A stretch of 64,000 nucleotides of DNA from Forficula auricularia. Its lineage: Eukaryota > Arthropoda > Insecta > Dermaptera > Forficulidae. Location: contig JALMQS010000089.1 of the NCBI GenBank assembly GCA_024734495.1, positions 2,925,445 to 2,989,444 of the forward strand. Direction: 5' to 3'. The notes under the pieces are model-generated. The model had not been told where the DNA came from. It worked only from the letters and a program-made list of their open reading frames with translations, and did no database searches. Of this stretch, positions 37,401-48,400 are shown in pieces (position 1 is the first letter of the stretch; each line of letters begins with the position of its first letter). The position numbers and the translations under genes are program-made.

Positions 37401-40400
37401 CAATGAACGAATAAGGTGTGAATTGTGGAATTGTTGCTAATTGTACATTTTGTATATTGGGTGATATGAACCAACCATACTATTTGAGAATATGTTAATA
37501 ATTAATCCCAGTACGCACTCTTGTGCGCATCTGTCATGGAAGGGGTTTGGTCTATATATATTAGATTCAAAAGCCATTTAGCCATCTAATTAAGAAAAGA
37601 AGGAAAAAAATTGTTTTTCTATGCCTTTGTTAAAAATGAAGAAAGTTTTTGAACACTACTGTGGAGAGAAGAAGGAAACATTTTATTTGTTTCATTCATT
37701 GACCCTTTGAAGTGAGTAAATTATATATTTTTTTCTATTGATAATTTGGCTGTTTACATTGTATTTATAATTGTATTGTTTTATTGTTGAAATGTATGAT
37801 GACCAACCCCATTTTTATAATTTTGTCATATTGGTTTATAGACCCTGAAGAAGGAGGGAAAAATCCTCCGAAACGTCGGTTTGAAAGGAAAGGAGGAAGG
37901 ATTCCAATAAATTACACTTTATTTTATATGTGTTAATTTTTTCTTTCCTCACTACCTCTGGGCTGCCTTCCATTACTTTCAATTAAAATTTCTACCAGTC
38001 CGTCTCTCTCCAGAGAAAATTTCGTTGCAATGAAATTATTTTGTTTAGTTGTTTGATTTATGATACTTTTTTTGTAATAAAAATCGATTTTAAAAATTAA
38101 ACTTGGCGTTTAAACTTATCTACCTTAAAAAATTTCAATAGAATAAAATAAAAATAGAGGTCTTGGTGCAACTGGGCCAGCCTAGTCAGGGCCCAATTAC
38201 CCCGAATCGCTTACATCTTTGATTATTTTTAATCCATATACAAATGAGACTAATTCTACCTACGGCCAGGGCCTTGAGGGATAGGGGAACATGCCCAACT
38301 GCTCAAAAGATGTTAAAAATTAAAAAAAACAGCAAATAGGCTGGGCTGGTCCAATTACCCCACAACGCGTTTAACTGGGCCAACCGCAAAACTTTACATT
38401 CAACTTAAGATAATTCCAAAATTTTGAATAATCAAAAGCTGAAAGTATCATGATTATTTGAAGAAAATTTCATCTTTCAATTAATATTGTAATAATTTTG
38501 AGGAAGCTTAGCCAAAAATATGGAGTACTATCCTTGGGAAAACAAAAGAAGCTGGCCCAGGGACACCACCTGACCTTATACTTTGTGAAATAAATAAATA
38601 AATAAAAATAAAATAAAAAAATAAATGTATACAATTAAAGACTATATTTTTTAAAAAGAAAAATTTATCTTAAATTGTAAAAATAAACCTAGTTGACTTT
38701 CCAATGGAAAATATGTTGGATTTGCTCACAATTAAATACATATTAGCAGCAAGATTAAATAATAAAACGTCTCATTGTGATTTAAGAATTACCTACTTGT
38801 ATTTTTGTTGAAAGCAAATTCTAGCTGAAGTTGAACAAAATTCTTAATGAAGCTTGAATCACAATATACTATACAAATACTGATAGAATGTCATCTGAAT
38901 CTTACTCCACAAATGCTGGTGTTCCCAAGGCTCGGTAATCTCCTCCACGCTCTTCGTAATATACATAAACGACCTTATCGATCAAACGTCAAACCCCACT
39001 CATTATTACGCCGATGATAGCACTCTGCACGGCAAGCCCTCACTCCCGAATAATCGAAACAATGTTGCCACCTCAAGCACTCTCGACCTAGACAAACTGA
39101 ATAAATGGGTTTCTCAAAATTTAGTTAACTTTAATGCAAGCAAGACTCAATGTTCTAGGCGCCAAAATAAAAATTTCCCCCGATATTCACTCGCTAGCTC
39201 GTCGAAGAAATGTCTCTGCCCTTTCCCAATATAGAGATATATACTATCACGGCAGGTGCTCTGATGAGATAAAATCAATAATTCTCCCCAAATCATGCTT
39301 TGCGCGTAGCACGCGTTTTGCGGACTCTTTCGCGGACAAATTAGAAAAGTGCCAGATCACTTCATTCGCCAATACGTATATCCCCATCCATGACTTCAAG
39401 AAACTGGAACTCTCTCCCAGCCTCCATCTTTCCCAGCACTTATAATCTTCAAACCTTCACAACCCGAGTGCATAAACACCTACGTCTCCACCTTCTCACT
39501 AAATTAACTTTCCATTCTCTTCGGTAATGCGGGGGTCTTTCGAGATACATAGGAGCTGCATCTTTACTGGTTCGCCCCTTCTTGCATTCGATTGCATAAA
39601 AAAAAACTATTTCAAAATGTATGTATGACAATTTCTAGTACGTTTATTCGGGTGTATTTTTTTCTAAGGTTTGGCCGTTTGTCAACTTAATAGTCTTTAC
39701 AAATCGAAATACAACTGGCCCTAAGTCCATTTAGCCATTTTGAGTGATAGTTTTCGGGTGTGAATTGATTCTAGTGAAAACTTAGATGAAACAAAACAGT
39801 TTTGTCAACAAAACCTATCCAAAAATAAGAAGATGATATCTGCTAATTTTCATCAAACTTTCGTGTAAATGTAGACCTCAAAACATGCATTTTTGGAAAA
39901 AACTTAAATTACATTTACTTGGCCTTATAAAAATCTATTTTTTATTGTACCATAGATCGAAGTAATAACGAAAAAATAAAAACAATGCCCATGTAAAATC
40001 TGTAATCTCCTGATGATGAGCTAATTACCCGAACAAAATCGAGTTATAGAACTACATGTTTTAACCCAATTTATTTTATTTATTTTCCTTACTGTGAAAC
40101 AGCAACACTTCAACTTCAAACTCATTATAATTCAAGATTTGGCCGTTGTTAATGCATTAATTTTCTAGGCATGTCGAGGTGGGAAGATGTCAAAGGCTTA
40201 CACTCTGCAAACGGACAGCTTTTCCCAGAGCAGCCATTCATATTCGGCTCCTGATAGAGCTGATATACTGTTGGTTTATTCTACGTTACCTGGTAAATTC
40301 TGAATCAAAATATATTAAGGAACGTTTTAAAATAGAAGTATATATATATAAAGGAAAATAACAGAAAGATTTTAATTTCAGAACATGAGTCAAATCGTGA

Positions 40401-40791
40401 CGTGAATTTAGGAACTTGGTATATTCAAGAATTTACTGCTGAATTAAGGAAGTCATTGAACTCCGAGGATCTTCTTAGTATATTAGTTAATGTTAATCGA
40501 CATGTTGCTCTAAAATACGAAGCAAACGGAAAGAAACAAATGCCAATAATTGAAAATACTATGTTACGTAAAATTTATTTCGGTTCTTTAAATAAATCTA
40601 GAGAACTACGAAGAGAGGGAGAAATGGTAATGGATCGGGAAAATGAAAATCAGGAGAAATTATTCCAAAAAAAGGGAGAATCAAATGTCAATAAAAATTT
40701 AACAACAACAATTACCTTTAGGACAAAACGGAAACTGCCGAGATATAGACATTATTTGTCAAGCATAGAGAAATTATTCCAAAAAATTTAG
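31475..40791 (+). CDS. Caspase B: effector-type caspase with short scrambled tail (343 aa, 5 exons)
   Basis: Exons: 31475-31572, 31871-32088, 36038-36219, 40169-40292, 40382-40791 (1032 nt, in frame). Exon sizes 1-4 equal those of copy A. Catalytic and binding residues are retained: Arg69 (PARPGS), His126 (LMTHGD), Cys168 (QACRGG) and Arg213. The segment before Arg213 is ESNRD instead of VSYRN, so the residue in the usual Trp position is Asn, and GSW has become GTW. The LQTD/S cleavage site is kept. The p10 part ends at IYFGSLN, and about 65 residues follow. The first third of this tail matches the start of the copy C extension (RENENQE); the rest comes from rearranged sequence (KLFQKKGESNVNKNL). 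Introns 2 and 3 are each about 3.9 kb and filled with transposons. It may be active with altered specificity, or be on the way to a pseudogene. Confidence 0.8.
32733..33370. mobile_element. hAT-type element, 638 bp, with perfect 8-bp target duplication
   Basis: Perfect 14-bp inverted ends CAGGGCCGTGCCTG / CAGGCACGGCCCTG, flanked on both sides by GAGGGATG. The paralogous introns of A (about 23628) and C (about 46996) are empty at this place. The interior holds repeated TTTCTATAAATA motifs and GGCCGCC boxes. No transposase is present. Confidence 0.95.
33784..33930. repeat. Inverted partner of 34985-35100
   Basis: The sequence around AAAACGTTTCGGCCTGAATT, followed by GGCCAAATA, is found reversed at 34985-35050, and the block with AAGGAGGAGGTATCAGCCAA is found reversed at 35055-35080. 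The two arms enclose the Penelope endonuclease, as expected of inverted Penelope terminal segments. Confidence 0.65.
34051..34554 (+). pseudogene. Penelope-like element: GIY-YIG endonuclease fragment in intron 2 of caspase B
   Basis: The open frame from about 34054 reads VAYIHGISEKIRKLFK, then IVYQINCLDC, STYIGQSSRSLK, YEHK and ALSTHAAEHSHSF. This is the conserved C-terminal region of Penelope-like polyproteins: a segment following reverse transcriptase, then a Cys-containing GIY-YIG nuclease. A different frame (33714-34112) precedes it and is not in register, so the polyprotein is broken. The reverse transcriptase is missing. Confidence 0.85.
34985..35335. repeat. Inverted Penelope arm joined to a foldback arm fragment
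   Basis: 34985-35090 is the reverse complement of 33784-33930. From about 35100 to 35335 the sequence matches the arms of the foldback at 26400-26625 (GATAAAACCGGAAATGGTGG, CAGAGCTACGAAATTCGAAA). Non-coding. Confidence 0.6.
35697..35876. mobile_element. Short MITE, CGAGGGGT family, copy 2
   Basis: Ends GCGAGGGGTGAACAGGGA and GGTTCACCTCTCGG surround a core like that of 43237-43391. Located in intron 2 of caspase B. Confidence 0.7.
36757..37335 (+). repeat. Direct duplication carrying a tRNA-like Pol III B box
   Basis: A segment starting TAGCTATAATACTTATATAT at 36757 is repeated from about 37121, the copies differing at only a few positions over about 210 bp. Each contains TTTGGCTAACGG, resembling an A box, and about 24 bp later GGTTCGATTCC (or GGTTTGATTCC in copy 2), a canonical B box. 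This suggests a tRNA-derived SINE duplicated in place, within intron 3 of caspase B. No cloverleaf can be folded with confidence. Confidence 0.5.
37840..37882 (+). ncRNA. Hammerhead-like motif with GAAACGTC, Penelope-type tail
   Basis: Order: AGACC, CUGAAGA, A, GGAGG/CCUCC stem II, GAAAC, GUC, GGUUU. AGACC pairs with GGUUU as stem I. CUGAAGA fits the CUGANGA consensus. There is no stem III loop at all, so self-cleavage would require a dimer or does not happen. Degenerate relatives lie at 29598-29640 (+) and about 54885-54925 (-). Confidence 0.4.
38881..39606 (+). pseudogene. Jockey/CR1-like LINE, 5'-truncated copy A in intron 3 of caspase B
   Basis: It begins within reverse transcriptase (about the QGSVISPTL segment) and reads HYYADDSTLHGKPSLPNN, but has internal deletions relative to 56226-58406. 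It ends in a short poly-A after GCATTCGATTGCATA. The empty site is visible in intron 3 of A (about 24700) and C (about 50183). Confidence 0.85.
39660..39722. mobile_element. Half of a PIF/Harbinger-like MITE
   Basis: Only the right part (GGCCGTTTGTCAACTTAATA to ATACAACTGGCCC followed by TAA) of the element intact at 50271-50475 is left. The site is empty in copy A. Confidence 0.75.
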
Positions 40792-41280
40792 TATATGAAA
40801 TTTACTATTAGAATAGGCCTAGGGCATGAGAGAAAGAATCAAATCTAGTTGTCAATAAGTAGTAAATATCAAGGTATTAACCAAAGAAGATAGAAGTTGT
40901 GACAATGAGATAGCCAATATCAAGAAATTATCCGAAGAGGGGGAGGGGATTAAAATTGTTGCATTTTAGAATTTTTTCTAAAAATAAATTCTTGTAATTT
41001 CAACAAAATGTAATAAAAAGGTCTTTTAATTTTTTACAAGTGAATAAAATGGGGGGGGGGAGTACTTTTCTTGAAAGGGAGAGGTGGGAAAATGAAAATC
41101 AGGAGAAATTATTCCAAAAAAAGGGAGAATCAAATGTCAATAAAAATTTAATAGAACCATATATCTATAAATCTACAATAAAAAGTTGCGATATATATGG
41201 CGAGATGATGAGAAATAGAACAATACCGAAGACTAATGTCATTCCTGTCATATATCTTAACTTTGGTGGACAAAATTAGC
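40792..41280 (+). pseudogene. Rearranged remains of the caspase B extension
   Basis: Fragments of the copy C repeat linker occur at about 40865-40935 (AAGGTATTAACCAAAGAAGA, CAATATCAAGAAATTATCCG). A 66-bp block of the B coding tail (40637-40702) is repeated almost exactly at 41085-41150. The helical repeat units themselves are missing. Confidence 0.75.
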
Positions 41281-41394
41281 CGAAAAAAAGCCTGAAAAAT
41301 ATGCTTATTATATATAAATTTATATATATTTTTTAATCATTTATTTTTTAATTGATTTTGATAATTCTGAACTAATTTTGATATTAATTAACAA

Positions 41395-41765
41395 ATTGCA
41401 AAATTTTAAAATATGTGTGCGGTCTAGCTTCCACTTGATGGAAGAGAACACCCTTCCTATTGGTCAATTCTAGCCGCTTCTCGTCGATCTCCTGCTTCAA
41501 TCTGGTCAGTTGTCGACAGTATAGGACCAAATTGAGTGATTGGCCCATTGGGCGCACCTCATAGTGGGTGATTCCTTTCCAATCCCACCAAACACACAAT
41601 AAAACCATCTTGGGCGTTAATCCGGGCTTGGTGATCGTTTGGGCTCGCTCACCGAGGTTGAACCACGATCTATTTTGCCTGTTGTTCTCGTTCTATATGT
41701 GACCTATTTTTCATCGACAGTCACCATTCCCATCGCCATCGCCATCGATTCAGCAAAAAATCGCA
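41395..41765 (-). pseudogene. mariner transposase fragment
   Basis: On the minus strand the frame reads TKPGLTPKMVLLCVWWDWKG, then HYEV, LYCRQLTRLKQEIDEKR and FHQVEARPHT. This is the middle of a mariner-family transposase. The motif that should be FHQDNARPHT has lost its catalytic Asp (D to V). The upstream segment has VTVDEK followed by a stop where TGDEKW is expected, with a frameshift between the two. The copy is dead and truncated on both sides. Confidence 0.88.
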
Positions 41766-41811
41766 GTCATCAATTCGGTGGTACTGAAGAATGTATTGAA
41801 TTTTCTCTTTT

Positions 41812-42420
41812 TACTTTATCCAATGCGAAGCATGGGAGAAAGTATTGGAATCGCTCTCGCGGCAAGCGCGACTTCAAAGGGTCCTCAGGTAAAGACTACG
41901 GAACCCATAGACTCAATTAAGGTCACAAATTGAAGTATTCAATGAGATTGAATTTTAGTACGTGACGGTTTTGCCAAAAATTACCTGGAATCTCGTCGAG
42001 AGGCCAAAAAGTGCCATTTTTTTGGAAGTGCGTGCGGATGGATGGATGGATGGATGTATGTGTGTGTGTTATCGTTTTTTTCGTCCACGATTTTTTCCAC
42101 ACCTTTGCGCTGATTGAAATGAAATTGAAAACCTACCATTAGTTTGACAAAATGAAGCGCTGATTAGTTTTTGGTACATATCGGTTCACAAACATTAGTA
42201 CTTTATTTCAGTACTTTTTTAGTTTTTTCTAAATATCTTGAAAATGACTTAACCAATTTTGATGAAATTTAATATCCTAATTAAGTACCTTGGGGACCAC
42301 AAAAAAGGTTAAATAAAGTTTTTAGTAAAATTATATTTTAAAGTACTTTACTCAAGAACATATTAATATTTCAAATGAATTGGGATAAAGTTTAGCAACG
42401 ATCCGTTTCAGTTTATTTTA
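41812..42420. repeat. Interspersed repeat (CAATGCGAAGCATG family), copy 1
   Basis: It matches 59262-59820 over about 550 bp. Both have AAGTATTGGAATCGCTCTCG, GGGTCCTCAGGTAAAGACTA, a GGAT microsatellite and a common right end at TTTACTCAAGA. Partial copies lie at 30850-30985 (-) and 58745-58840 (+). No protein was recognised. The foldback-family fragment 42355-42420 is joined on the right. Confidence 0.7.
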
Positions 42421-42850
42421 CCTCCATTTCGGAACGCTCTAACACACAACTGGCTTCACCAAACACAAAACTGTCAAAGAACTTTTTTTAAAGCGTTATG
42501 TCACCTTTAAATCGCAAAAAAGTATGACCAGATGCGAAGTATACATCGTGAGATATGGCTCATAAAAGCCATCTAACGGAAAAGGCTCAGAACTTTTTAC
42601 TTCACCCATTATTATAGCGCGTTCGGCCGAGGTTCATCATGGCTGCGGGCTTTTGGATCTTTTGTTAAATGTTACAGACCCAGTGCGGTCTGAGTTCGGT
42701 CTATCATGACCACAATTTATTCTTTAATTTTTGTCACAGCTTCAGTTCAGCCGTGCTTCGGCCATCTAAAAGCCGTGCGGCCGTGCTTCAGCCCTGTTTC
42801 AGTCAAGTATCATTTTTACTCGGGTACATATATACCAAATATAAATATAT
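42421..42850. other. Non-coding stretch in unit 2
   Basis: Slightly GC-richer; short frames only. Nothing assignable. Confidence 0.3.
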
Positions 42851-43095
42851 AATTTATTTGTTTGCTACTATAGTTTCGAAGGTTTGACCTTCATCATCAG
42901 GATCGTTTATGTGGGTAGCTTGCTATAAAAACGAAACGAATTTTCTATAAACAATCAGGTAACAATATTATGTAAATACAAAGGATAAGATATAAAATAA
43001 TCGGGTAATTGAATTCATGTGAAATAACAGATTAAATATGTGTAATTAAAAAGACTGATGACGAATATTAAAACTTCGAAACTATAGTCTCACAC
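42851..43095. ncRNA. Pair of inverted hammerhead-like Penelope tails
   Basis: The minus strand from 42900 reads CUGAUGA, U, GAAGG/CCUUC stem II, GAAAC, UAUA, GUA. The plus strand 43055-43089 reads CUGAUGA, a short GAA/UUC stem II, GAAAC, UAUA, GUC. The region is the paralogue of 27966-28165. Confidence 0.5.
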
Positions 43096-43236
43096 AAATA
43101 AATACATATTTACATGTGGTATACGATATGTATGCTTATTTGCATCAAGCATAACACAACCTTGTTGATTTCTCTTTATGAAATGTATTAAATATGTGAT
43201 GAAGGGCCGATTTCCCCACTGGCAGTTAACTTTAAC

Positions 43237-43391
43237 GGAGGGGTGAACCGCGATTGGAATTAGGTGTACACCTATGTGGAATTATTTTGGAATTCATTAG
43301 ATAATTCCCCTTAATCTTTTGGCTTCTACTTGGAAATGAAAGTGGAAGTGGAAGTAGTTGTACATGATATTAGGTCGCGGTTTACCCCTCG
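43237..43391. mobile_element. hAT-type MITE, CGAGGGGT family, copy 3, perfect 8-bp target duplication
   Basis: Ends GGAGGGGTGAACCGCGA and TCGCGGTTTACCCCTCG, flanked on both sides by ACTTTAAC. The paralogous site at about 28587 in unit 1 is uninterrupted (AACTTTAACCATAAG). Confidence 0.92.
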
Positions 43392-43399
43392 ACTTTAAC

Positions 43400-44337
43400 C
43401 ATCAGTTGAGTTACCTAACCTACAGAAATCTGAGCCACATTACCCTATTATTTTGACTCTCACTTGAGGTAACAAATTTACCTTTTTCATTTAGTAATAT
43501 GAATAACTTTGGCATCTTTTGTCTAAAAAATAAAATAAAATACAATAAATAAGGATCATAATAAAAATATTATGAACAATAATTATATAAAAATTATACT
43601 TATACGAATATTTATTTTTGTAAAAATAAAATAAAAATTTAGTTTTTATTTAATTTTAACTATAAATTAAAGTTGGTCCTCAGATCTTAAACAGCAAGTT
43701 TAACCTGGTAAACCAGTGATAATAAAGACAAAATATAGGTAATTTAAGTAAATATAAGTTAAAATGATTTATAATAGGGAGTCAAAATGTAGAGAAATCG
43801 TCCGAAATATTGAGATTGTATAGTTTATATTATTCTTAATGTGAAATTAGTAAATAAATATATTAGACTTAACGTTGTTTAAATAATTTTTTAAGGTTAA
43901 GAAATATTTTTTGTTACATTCATAAGACTAATGACTAATGACTAAACTACTAAGTTACTATTATAGTTATATATATATATAAAGGAAAATAGTCAGATTG
44001 TCTATAGCTTTTCACTTTTCGATTGATTTCTGATAATATCATTACACAATTTGACTTTATACTTTTATATTGTAATATTATCAACATTGAACTTATTTCA
44101 AATAAAAAATCATACCAAAGAATTAGATGGCCTATTAATTTGTAATTTTTAATATTTTTTGCTAACCCTTTTGTTTTAACGTTAGTTTCTGTATCTCTGT
44201 TGATGTCTTCTATTATTTGGAATAATGCGTCATAGATTTCGCAAATATGATATCGTAAAGTTTGTAACGCATCATCTACTCTGCTTGATCACCTAGTAGC
44301 ACTCAATGGTTTTAGAGTTAATTGTGAATCATATTTA
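43400..44337. other. Unit 2 downstream flank
   Basis: It matches 28600-28900 and 29850-30355. AT-rich, with no coding signal. Confidence 0.4.
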
Positions 44338-45110
44338 TTTAGCACTTCCAAAGGCTTTGTAGAAACAGAAAAAAAGGTGTAAAATTATTGTACATTGAAA
44401 AATAAACAGAAACGGATCGTTGATAAACTTTAACCCAAGTCATTTGAAATATTAATATGATTATTCCTTTATTATTAATCAGATATCACTGGCTATTTGC
44501 AGTCCATGTTGACTAAAATTCAAAAAGCCAACGATTCTCATCTAATACTTGAAGAATAACCATTCTACATCGGATTTTTGAAGTTTCGATTATTATCGGT
44601 AACCATTGCTGAAGACATGGGGGACTTAAAATCAAAAATAACGATAGATTCTTATCTAATTCTAGAGAATAACCTTGTTGCATTCCATTTTTGATGTTTG
44701 GAAACTTCTAGTGAAAACGTGGAAGAATCAATAATAATCTATAAAATCCAATGTAGAATGTTTATTCCTCGAGTATTAGATGAGAATCAATCAGTATTTG
44801 GACTGCAAATAGCAAGTGATATCTGATTAATAATAAAGGAATAAACATATTAATATTTCAAATGACTTTGGATAAAGTTTAGCAACGATCCGTTGCAGTT
44901 TATTTCTTTAGAAGACGCTGCATAATTCAAACTAGGTTTAAAGATCGACATGCTCAGAGCACTTGCACGACCTTGGTTAATTCTCAAGTATTCTATGTTG
45001 TGCCCGCTTTCTTACTCCTTTCATATTATCCGTTGTAATAGTCTTGTCTTCTAAGCCATTTAAACTCAAAATCTAACTTTTCAAAATATGTCAGAATAAG
45101 TTTTGTCAAA
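44338..45110. repeat. Start of caspase unit 3
   Basis: The third copy of the unit edge, with the foldback family at about 44400-44910 retaining both arms (GGATCGTTGATAAAC and GATCCGTTGCAGTTTATTTC ends). Confidence 0.7.
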
Positions 45111-45446
45111 CCCTCTGCGGTTGAATCACTGGCTTCAAAAAAACCAATAAAGAATTCTTCAATTTCATATTTATTTTGAATGGAATTAAAAGCGACAACT
45201 TTCTTTTATTGTTATTAATGAGGGCTGGTCACTGGAGACTTATTACGCCTGAGGTACAATCGTCGATTAACTATTTTTGTTATTTCGACAATTTTGCTTA
45301 AAATTACATTCGCTTAGGTAGAGCAGATGAGTAGTATAATCTGCATCATAGCTGATAAGCTAATCTTATCTATGCTTATCTTATTTAAGAAATAATAAGA
45401 ATTTCAAAGGTAACATTTGCTGTTCGCAAAACTTTTAGTACAAAAA

Positions 45447-48400
45447 ATGTCTAACCCCTTTGATTCAGTTACTGAAGAAGAAATCGAAATCGAAGAGGCC
45501 ATACAAAATTCAAAGCCAGAACGGTCAGAAGTATGGAAGAACGTAAGAACGTAAGTACCTACACTTTGGATCAATGACAAACATGATATAAAAATTGATA
45601 ATTGTTCATTTATTTTATTTTCGTTTAATAGGAGCCATAGTACAATGAGCCTGAATATGGGAAAAAATTTATATCAAAACAATAGCATAATCCATAAAAT
45701 TTATCAAAACATTAACCATCTATTCCATACATTTTATCAGTATATAGTATCTACCTTTGTTAGCATTTTTTTCTTAATAATTTCCAATAAAGCACAATGA
45801 AAAATATTTAATATTTTTTTCAATTAATGTATATTTCAACAGGATTCCAGAAATAAATGATCAATATTACCCCATCCGAGAGAGTAACCGAGGACTAGTA
45901 TTGATTTTCAATCATAATAAATTTGATAAATTATTACATCTTACGACAAGGCATGGCTCCGAAAATGATGTGGCCAATTTGAAAGAAGTATTTGAACATT
46001 ATAATTTTAATGTTAAGGTCTTTATTGATTCAGAAGATGTCAGAGGAATGTTACAAGAAGGTAAATTTACAGCCTAACTATTAAACTAAGATTAATCCCC
46101 TCTCTTTTGGCTCACTATCAATTTCACATAGTGAGTTTTCATAAGATCGAATAGGATGCATATCGTCGCCTTAGAGATTAAACCCGTTAACTCACAACAA
46201 GGAAATTTTACAGGGCAGAGAAAAACAAACAAAATTTAATATTGATGTTATGGAAAAAACTATTTTTCACATTTATTTTCTACAACTTACAATCGTAATT
46301 TTAAGTAGCAGTTTTACTTGGACGATGCTGCATCTCTTTTTCTTTCGAACTTTATTAATATGTCATACTATATATGATAAAAATGGAGTTAGCAGGTTTA
46401 CACTCTAAGCCGACGATATGCGAAATTTCATACAAATCGATTAAAAATTGTCTAGGTCTTAAATTGATAGTTCCATATTTTGAACCCCCCAATTTTGTCC
46501 CCCAAAAAATTTATTACTTTTTTTTATTAAGGCCCCTTTTAGAATAAACTATAATTTTCTTGTTTTTTTTTTGTTTTTTTTTTATATATTGAAAATGTAA
46601 TAATTTTAATTTAATTTTTTTATTTAATTTCAATTTTATACTGGTGAAATCTTGATTTGATATTCACATTATTTTTTGAGCTAGGGCGTACACAAAATTG
46701 GGTAATGTACTAATAGTCATTTTGACAAAATCTTTAATATCTCGTAAAATATAATTTTTCGATGTTCACTCTTTAAGGCTTTTTTGTAAACCAAAACGAC
46801 ATGGTTTTGCTCAATTTTTTTTTATCAAAATAGTTTCACCCATTTTTTTGTTATTTTGAAAAAACTAAGAAAACAAAAATATTTTTTTCATGCACGATTA
46901 CAATACTTGACCATACCCTGCATGGTAAAGTAATAATCTATTCTTTGAAAGGAGAGATAAAAAAGTTGAAAAGCTTATCTTGGTCCAGAGTTTGGGGATG
47001 AATAGATGGAGGAAGCGAGGTTTAACCATTGACTATTTTAGTTTATTATTAGTTGAATAAAAATTTCACTGTCGATGGTAACAGAATTGTTTTTATTTTA
47101 GGTTAAAAATAAAATAAAATGAGAGAGTCTTCTGTTTTAATTAAAAATTATTTTATTTAAAAAACAGAAGACTCTCTCATTTTATTTTATTTTTAACCTA
47201 AAATATTTTAGTCTAGTTTGACTATTACAACACTCGAAACGAATCCGAACAATTCTGAAATTAATATAAATTTTTAATTAATAATATTAATTAGTGATAG
47301 AGAAATAACTTACTTGTTTAGCGGTGTAATATTTACCTTGAGAAAGAACGAGGCCAACTAAATTTAAGTGGGAGGTAAATTTAAAAGCCTTCCTAGCCCT
47401 CCAGCAGTGACGAAAGAACACCAAGTTTTCAATATCCATATGATATTGACTCCATGAAAAACATTTATAATTGAAGAAAGACTGATGATGAAGACCAAGT
47501 CTTCGAAACTATAGTCTCAAACAAATAAATAATATATATACAGATATATCATCTCGATATATATGTGTGTATGTTTGTTTGCATCAAGCAGAGGACAACC
47601 TCTTTGTTTCTCTTTGTAAATTTAAAAACCTAATTTATCGATCGGAGAATTTACCACCGCTCGAAGCCCCCCAAAACTTAGTAAATTGGATATTGGATTA
47701 TAATTAACTTTCTGAGATTTGGCTGGTGATCCCGGCTTCTTTTCTTCTACTCTGTTCTTTTCACAATGGAGGGGCCAGTCCATACAGGCCTTATAAGGAT
47801 GGACCTTCTGGTGTATCTCCTTCTCACGTAAATATCATTAAAAAAAAAAAATTCGGGTTGCCCGGCAAATGTCCCGTTAGCCATATAATAAGTCCCTCGG
47901 CCGAATAATTTATTTCTTTGAATTCTTTTTCTGAAAATAAAATGATCAACATTATTTTTAATTATTTATTGACATAGAAATAAACTAATAATTAAAAAAT
48001 ATTCAATTATAACATAAATATTGCATTTTTTTTACAAAATAAAGCTGATTTCAATATTTTTATATATATTTGTTTTTTTATAATTTTTACTTGGTAGACT
48101 AAGCACTGTTTACTCGATAGGTAGCTTTTAAATTTATTTAGATAATTAAATTTATATGGTAAATGAAAAAAAATGAAAAATCGAAAACTAATTAGATATA
48201 AATAATCAAATAATGACAGCTTTAATGGAAACAAAAGTTTGAAATGGAATAGGGTTTTGAAGCTAACTAAAAAGTATCTTTCATAATATATTGAGCTAGC
48301 TTCAGGGTCTCATTTTGAATCTTTGGACGCGGTAATAAATTAGCGAAATAAAAATGTGTTTTTTCTTTTTAAAAATAAATAAATAAATATACTTTTAATT

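Noticed and set aside
32089..40168. Introns 2 and 3 of caspase B have the same length (3949 bp)
   Set aside because: Their contents are unrelated (different insertions), so the equality is coincidence.
41639..41920. 93-codon plus-strand open frame
   Set aside because: It overlaps the antisense of the mariner fragment and the start of an interspersed repeat; no motif.
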